From assembly GCA_017643305.1 (NCBI GenBank), contig JAEPNQ010000021.1, positions 1-45,875 of the forward strand: DNA of 45,875 nt. Direction: 5' to 3'. Position numbers and translations under genes: made by a program. The DNA comes from Marinibacterium sp. GTDB lineage: Bacteria > Pseudomonadota > Alphaproteobacteria > Rhodobacterales > Rhodobacteraceae. Shown in pieces: positions 42,219 through 45,875 of the stretch (position 1 is the stretch's first letter; each line of letters starts with the position of its first letter). Under the pieces are notes generated by a model, which was not told where the DNA came from, did no database searches, and saw only the letters and a program-made list of their open reading frames with translations.

Positions 42219-43136
42219 ATGGCCGAAGCATCGAGCACACAAGGCGGGTTTGGCGCCTGGCTACTGGACCCAAAGCGGCGCGGCGCGCTGTTGGTGGCGC
42301 CAGCGCTGACGATCCTCTTTGTTATGAACATTTTCCCGCTGCTGTGGTCCTTTGGCCTGAGCTTTTTCAACTACAAGGCCTCAAGCCAGCGGACGCCTAA
42401 GTTCAAGGGCCTGGACAACTATGCCGACGTTCTGACCGATGAAAAGGTCTGGGAACGGTTCCAGACCACGGCCGTGATTGTGGCGTCTTCGGTTCTTTTG
42501 CAACTGATCGTCGGGTTTCTTCTGGCACTACTTTTTGCCAAGGCCTTCCCGCTGCGCCGCATCGTGTTGATGCTGGTGCTGACGCCAATGATGTTGTCTT
42601 TCGTGTCGGTCGGCGTCTTCTTCAAACTGTTTTATGAACCGACCTTCGGCATCGTGTCCTATGTTCTGAATTTCTTCACCACGGAGAAATTCGTGATGCT
42701 GGCCACGCCCGCTGGTGCCATCGCCGGGATTGTAATTGCTGATGCGTGGATGTGGTCCCCTTTCGTTATGCTGCTGGTTCTGGCCGGGCTCGTTTCCGTG
42801 CCGAAATACCTCTATGAAGCGGCCGAGATCGACCGCGCATCAAAGTGGCGGACCTTCTGGACGATCACCTTTCCATATATCAAATCGCTGCTGCTGCTGG
42901 CCGTGCTGTTCCGCACGATCGAGACCTTCAAGCTGTTTGATATCGTCTACATCATCACCGAAGGCGGGCCCGGGTCGTCAACGGAAACCATTGCCGTTTA
43001 CCTGTACCGCACCGGCTTCCAGTTCTTCAAAACCAGCCAGTCGTCGGCATTGGCCTACATCGTGTTGTTCATCGTGATCGTTCTGACCAACCTGTATCTC
43101 TACGCCGTCAACCGGCGCGAAGCGGAGGTAAGCTGA
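42219..43136 (+). CDS. Sugar ABC importer permease (MalF-like)
   Basis: This is an inner-membrane permease of 305 residues with six predicted helices. Its cytoplasmic EAA loop, EAAEIDRASKWRTFWTITFP (about 206-225), contacts the ATPases. The N-terminal stretch before helix 1 (LLDPKRRGALLVAPALTILF) and the LGLDNYADVL-like loop (FKGLDNYADVLTDE) are MalF-type. Its TGA overlaps the next ATG (TGATG at 43134-43138). Confidence 0.9.
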   Translation: MAEASSTQGGFGAWLLDPKRRGALLVAPALTILFVMNIFPLLWSFGLSFFNYKASSQRTPKFKGLDNYADVLTDEKVWERFQTTAVIVASSVLLQLIVGFLLALLFAKAFPLRRIVLMLVLTPMMLSFVSVGVFFKLFYEPTFGIVSYVLNFFTTEKFVMLATPAGAIAGIVIADAWMWSPFVMLLVLAGLVSVPKYLYEAAEIDRASKWRTFWTITFPYIKSLLLLAVLFRTIETFKLFDIVYIITEGGPGSSTETIAVYLYRTGFQFFKTSQSSALAYIVLFIVIVLTNLYLYAVNRREAEVS

Positions 43137-44005
43137 TGGCCCGCAAATACCGCGAAATCGGCAAGGCCGGCTGGGGATATACGGCGATTACCACCGTTGT
43201 CGGGCTGATCTATTTCTTCCCCGTGCTGTGGATCATCCTGACCGCCTTCAAAACGCGCACGGATGCGCTGGCAGTGCCACCCAAGCTGTTCTTTACACCC
43301 ACATTCGACAACTTTGTGTCGGTGTTCTACCGCTCCAGCATAACCACCGGCACGTCGCAGGCGACCGACATGGCGCTGTATTTCTTCAACTCCATCTTCA
43401 TCGCGGGTGTGTCTGTAACCGCCGCGCTGATCGTGGGGACCTTGGCGGCCTATGCCTTCTCACGTTATCCGCTGCGCGGGAATGACACGTACTTGTTCAT
43501 CATCCTGACCACCCGGATGTTACCGCCGATTGTTGTGATCATCCCGATCTTCCTGATGTTCCGCCTGTCGGGACTGGCGGGCAGCTACTGGGGTATCATC
43601 CTGCTTTATACCGCGTTCAACATCCCCTTCTCGGTCTGGCTGGTGAAATCTTTCTTCGATGAACTCAATCCCGAGATCGAAGACGCCGCGCGCATGGATG
43701 GCGCGAGCGAACGACGCGTGTTTTTTCGGTTCTGTATCCCGCAGATCCTTGCAGGGCTTTCTGCAACCTTTGTGTTCGGGCTGATCCTGACCTGGAACGA
43801 ATTCCTGTTTGCATTGCTGCTGACCGGGGTGGAAACCCGCACCGTGCCTGTGGCCATGGCCCGCACGATGGGCGGTGAGGTCGGCGTAGATTACGGCCTG
43901 CTTGCCGCCATCGTCACGCTTTTCCTGATCCCGATCTTCTTTGTCACCTTCCTGCTGCAAAACCAGCTGCTGCGGGGCGTTACCTTTGGAACCGTCAAGA
44001 AATGA
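43136..44005 (+). CDS. Sugar ABC importer permease (MalG-like)
   Basis: The second permease has 289 residues and six helices, with the EAA loop DAARMDGASERRVFFRFCIP. The N-terminus has the typical FFPVLWIILTAFKTR and the C-terminus GLILTWNEFLFALLLTG. It forms the translocation pore with the MalF-like permease. The last four bases overlap the start of ATPase B (ATGA). Confidence 0.9.
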   Translation: MARKYREIGKAGWGYTAITTVVGLIYFFPVLWIILTAFKTRTDALAVPPKLFFTPTFDNFVSVFYRSSITTGTSQATDMALYFFNSIFIAGVSVTAALIVGTLAAYAFSRYPLRGNDTYLFIILTTRMLPPIVVIIPIFLMFRLSGLAGSYWGIILLYTAFNIPFSVWLVKSFFDELNPEIEDAARMDGASERRVFFRFCIPQILAGLSATFVFGLILTWNEFLFALLLTGVETRTVPVAMARTMGGEVGVDYGLLAAIVTLFLIPIFFVTFLLQNQLLRGVTFGTVKK

Positions 44006-45096
44006 CAATCGAGCTGAAAAAACTGACCAAACGTTTCGGGTCTCTGACGGCAGTGGAGGCGATCGACCTGGATGTGGGCGATGGGGAGGTGTTGTGCCTG
44101 CTCGGCCCATCCGGCTGCGGCAAAACCACGACGCTACGCATGGTGGCAGGATTGGAATATGCCAGCGAGGGGGACGTGTTCCTGCAGGGCAAGCGTGTAA
44201 ACGATCTGGCCCCTCGCGATCGCAACGTGGCGATGTCGTTCCAGTTCTATGCACTGTATCCGTCGCTGAGCGTGGCCGAAAATCTGGCCTTCCCGCTACA
44301 TGGTGAGGGCCTTTCAAAGTCCGAAATCAACGCCCGCGTCCAACGTATCTCGGACACGCTACAACTGGGTGGTATCCTGAACCGTACGCCCGGCCAGTTG
44401 GCTGAGGGGGAAAAGCAACGCGTTGCGGTGGGCCGGTCCATTATCCGCGATCCCAACTGTTTCCTGTTCGACGAACCCCTGTCGCGACTGGACGTGCAAC
44501 TGCGCGAAGAAATGCGAGGCGAGATCAAGGAGGTGCTGCAGGATCTGTCCAAGCCCACCGTCATCGTGACCCACGACCAACTGGAAGCGCTGACCATGGC
44601 GGACCGCATTGCCGTGATGCGCGATGGCCGGATCGAACAGGTTGATACACCGCATAACGTGTTCCAGCGCCCGTCCAACCTATTTGTGGCAGGTTTCATT
44701 GGCACTCCGCAGATGAACCTGATCCCGGCAACCTTTACCGCGCTCCACGGCGATGACACGGCGGAATTTGCCGTCGAAGGTGGCCAGACGCTGACCGTAG
44801 TTGTGGACCCTGCCATCAAGACGCTTGCGCCGGGAGCCAAGGTCACACTGGGCATTCGCCCTCGCAACCTTGAAATCAGCACGGAACCGGTGGCGGATGG
44901 GCTATCCACCCGTATCGATATCGTCGAACCCATGGGCGCCGAAACGCTGGCGCACATGAATGACGGGCATCACGATCTGCGGCTGGTCACAGACTGGCGC
45001 GTGCCGCTGACCGAGGGCGAACAGGCGCATACCCGTTTCCCGCCGGGCACCACACATATTTTCACCGAAGACGAACAAGTGTTGAGGACGCCATGA
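44002..45096 (+). CDS. Sugar ABC importer ATPase B, degenerate signature
   Basis: The second carbohydrate ATPase has 364 residues. Walker A is GPSGCGKTT (35-43), the Q-loop SFQFYALYP, Walker B FLFDEP with Glu158, and the switch histidine His191 (VTHDQLEAL, codon 44572-44574). The ABC signature is LAEGEKQR (133-140): Ser and the first Gly of LSGGQ are Ala and Glu. So it keeps the residues ATPase A has lost and lacks those A has kept. A regulatory/TOBE-like C-terminal domain follows. Its stop overlaps the next start by ATGA. Confidence 0.85.
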   Translation: MTIELKKLTKRFGSLTAVEAIDLDVGDGEVLCLLGPSGCGKTTTLRMVAGLEYASEGDVFLQGKRVNDLAPRDRNVAMSFQFYALYPSLSVAENLAFPLHGEGLSKSEINARVQRISDTLQLGGILNRTPGQLAEGEKQRVAVGRSIIRDPNCFLFDEPLSRLDVQLREEMRGEIKEVLQDLSKPTVIVTHDQLEALTMADRIAVMRDGRIEQVDTPHNVFQRPSNLFVAGFIGTPQMNLIPATFTALHGDDTAEFAVEGGQTLTVVVDPAIKTLAPGAKVTLGIRPRNLEISTEPVADGLSTRIDIVEPMGAETLAHMNDGHHDLRLVTDWRVPLTEGEQAHTRFPPGTTHIFTEDEQVLRTP

Positions 45097-45380
45097 CCGC
45101 AGCTCAGGCAAAATGGCTCGAACGGATCATCATCGGGGTCTGTGTTCTGTCGATAGTCGCCATCTTCCAGCCCTTCTCGATTAAGCTGTTTTCCATCGGC
45201 TGTGTGACAGTGGTTGTTGGCGCGCTGGCCTTCAATCTGGTGCCGCTGGCGCAGGAAGGGGTTGAATGGCGCTTCATCGTCAAGGTGACGGTGATCATCC
45301 TGATTGTCCTGGGCGTCGCAGCATCGCTGGGCGTCGGTACGGCATTCCTTTACGTCGATTATCTGGAGTCGCTGCGGTGA
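45093..45380 (+). CDS. Small three-helix membrane protein of the importer operon
   Basis: The 95-residue hydrophobic protein has helices at about 11-30, 31-50 and 63-90 (IIIGVCVLSIVAIFQPF, LFSIGCVTVVVGALAFNL, VKVTVIILIVLGVAASLGVG). It has no signal peptide or cysteine motif. It is coupled at both ends: ATGA with ATPase B and GTGA with the PfkB kinase. Rhizobial glycerol importer operons (glpSTPQUV) also contain a small membrane protein, GlpU, beside two ATPases; this looks like a counterpart by position and size, not by verified homology. Confidence 0.7.
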   Translation: MTAAQAKWLERIIIGVCVLSIVAIFQPFSIKLFSIGCVTVVVGALAFNLVPLAQEGVEWRFIVKVTVIILIVLGVAASLGVGTAFLYVDYLESLR

Positions 45381-45875
45381 GCCGCCGTTTCGATGTATCG
45401 GTTGTCGGGCTCTATATTCTCGACGTGCTGGGCCGCCCGGTTACGGCGATCCCAGAAGGTGGCAATGTCGATTTCATTGAAGAAATTCGCCTCACCGTGG
45501 CTGGAACGGCGGGCGGCACAGTGGTCGACCTGGCCAAACTGGGCTTGAATTGCCAGGCGGTGGGCGCAGTCGGCTCAGATGAAAAGGCTGATTTTGTCAT
45601 CAACCGCATGCAGCAATTCGGCATTGACTGTACGCATATGGCCCGGCTGGAAGGGGTCGAAACCTCTGCCACCATTCTGAATGTCAGACCGAATGGTGAA
45701 CGCCCGGCCCTGCATTGCCGGGGCGCGTCGGACCATTTCGATGTCACGCCTGACATGCTGCCGGATGTGCTCGACTGCCGGTTCCTACATCTGGGCGGCA
45801 CCGGGTTGCTAGCCAAGCTGGATGGTGAACCATCCCGCGCACTGCTCCAAGCCGCACAGGAGGCCAGTTGCGTCA
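45377..45875 (+). CDS. PfkB-family carbohydrate kinase, cut by the window end
   Basis: This ribokinase-like kinase is seen only for its first about 166 residues; the active-site GAGD motif lies beyond the window. The N-terminal PfkB features are present: VSVVGLYILDVLGRP, the glycine-rich TVAGTAGGTVVDLAKLG, and AVGAVGSDEKADFVINRM. LEGVETSATILNVRPNGERP follows. The start is GTG at 45377, overlapping the TGA of the small membrane protein (GTGA). As the last visible gene of the operon it would phosphorylate a sugar after import. The substrate is unknown. Confidence 0.85.
   Translation, partial: MSRRFDVSVVGLYILDVLGRPVTAIPEGGNVDFIEEIRLTVAGTAGGTVVDLAKLGLNCQAVGAVGSDEKADFVINRMQQFGIDCTHMARLEGVETSATILNVRPNGERPALHCRGASDHFDVTPDMLPDVLDCRFLHLGGTGLLAKLDGEPSRALLQAAQEASCV

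Noticed and set aside
39542-45096. Naming the importer a glycerol transporter
   Set aside because: The two-ATPase plus small-membrane-protein layout resembles glpSTPQUV, but no glycerol kinase or glycerol-3-phosphate dehydrogenase is present and the catabolic genes point to a sugar.
1-45875. Mobile element, prophage or genomic island boundary
   Set aside because: No transposase, integrase, tRNA gene, long direct repeat or clear composition shift was found; most genes are conserved chromosomal types.

Overview
The window reads as chromosome of a Roseobacter-type alphaproteobacterium (Rhodobacteraceae). This is judged from GC-rich coding sequence, protein sequences typical of that group, a Kdo-linked ABC-exported capsule, a GAAC-N7-GAAC SOS box of the alphaproteobacterial LexA type, and a polyol or sugar ABC operon of rhizobial/roseobacter style. 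This assignment is recognition from sequence, not a database result. I see no rRNA, tRNA, CRISPR array, insertion sequence or prophage.

Layout. (1) 1-4873: the end of a capsule export locus, kpsT-kpsE-kdsA-phosphohexomutase, tightly packed on the + strand. (2) 4997-12011: housekeeping and small unknown genes: rimO, a sulfotransferase-fold protein, a secreted small protein, an M48 lipoprotein peptidase, an HDAC-family deacetylase, two related tiny secreted proteins, a nitroreductase and an EI24 membrane protein. (3) 12104-17323: a Tas-like aldo/keto reductase, an internally deleted GNAT remnant, an orphan ImuA-like gene with its own SOS promoter, an MFS transporter and metG. (4) 17455-25104: acyl-CoA ligase and amidase, then moaE-moaD-pgsA-uvrC-pteridine-reductase-like SDR, all on the minus strand. 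(5) 25126-32309: a Ca2+/Na+ antiporter, a small zinc-ribbon protein and an SppA-like peptidase forming one coupled unit, an ABC-2 exporter pair, a CoxG-like protein, a DMT permease and an NTF2-FMO monooxygenase. (6) 32438-45875: a divergent carbohydrate catabolic locus.

The last region is the most interesting. A LacI regulator at 36299 sits between two divergent units, with three TGAGGTA/TACCTCA half-sites in the gap. Leftward are a RbsD/FucU mutarotase, split DhaK and DhaL, and a fused DhaK-DhaL kinase. Rightward are a TIM-barrel sugar isomerase, a Gfo/Idh/MocA dehydrogenase, a complete ABC importer (two different ATPases, binding protein, two permeases), a small three-helix membrane protein and a PfkB kinase cut by the window edge. 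The two ATPases are degenerate in complementary ways: one lacks the switch histidine, the other the LSGGQ signature. A heterodimer would therefore have one intact and one degenerate ATP site. The set predicts import of a sugar or polyol, mutarotation, isomerisation or oxidation, and phosphorylation by up to three kinases. The substrate cannot be read from sequence.
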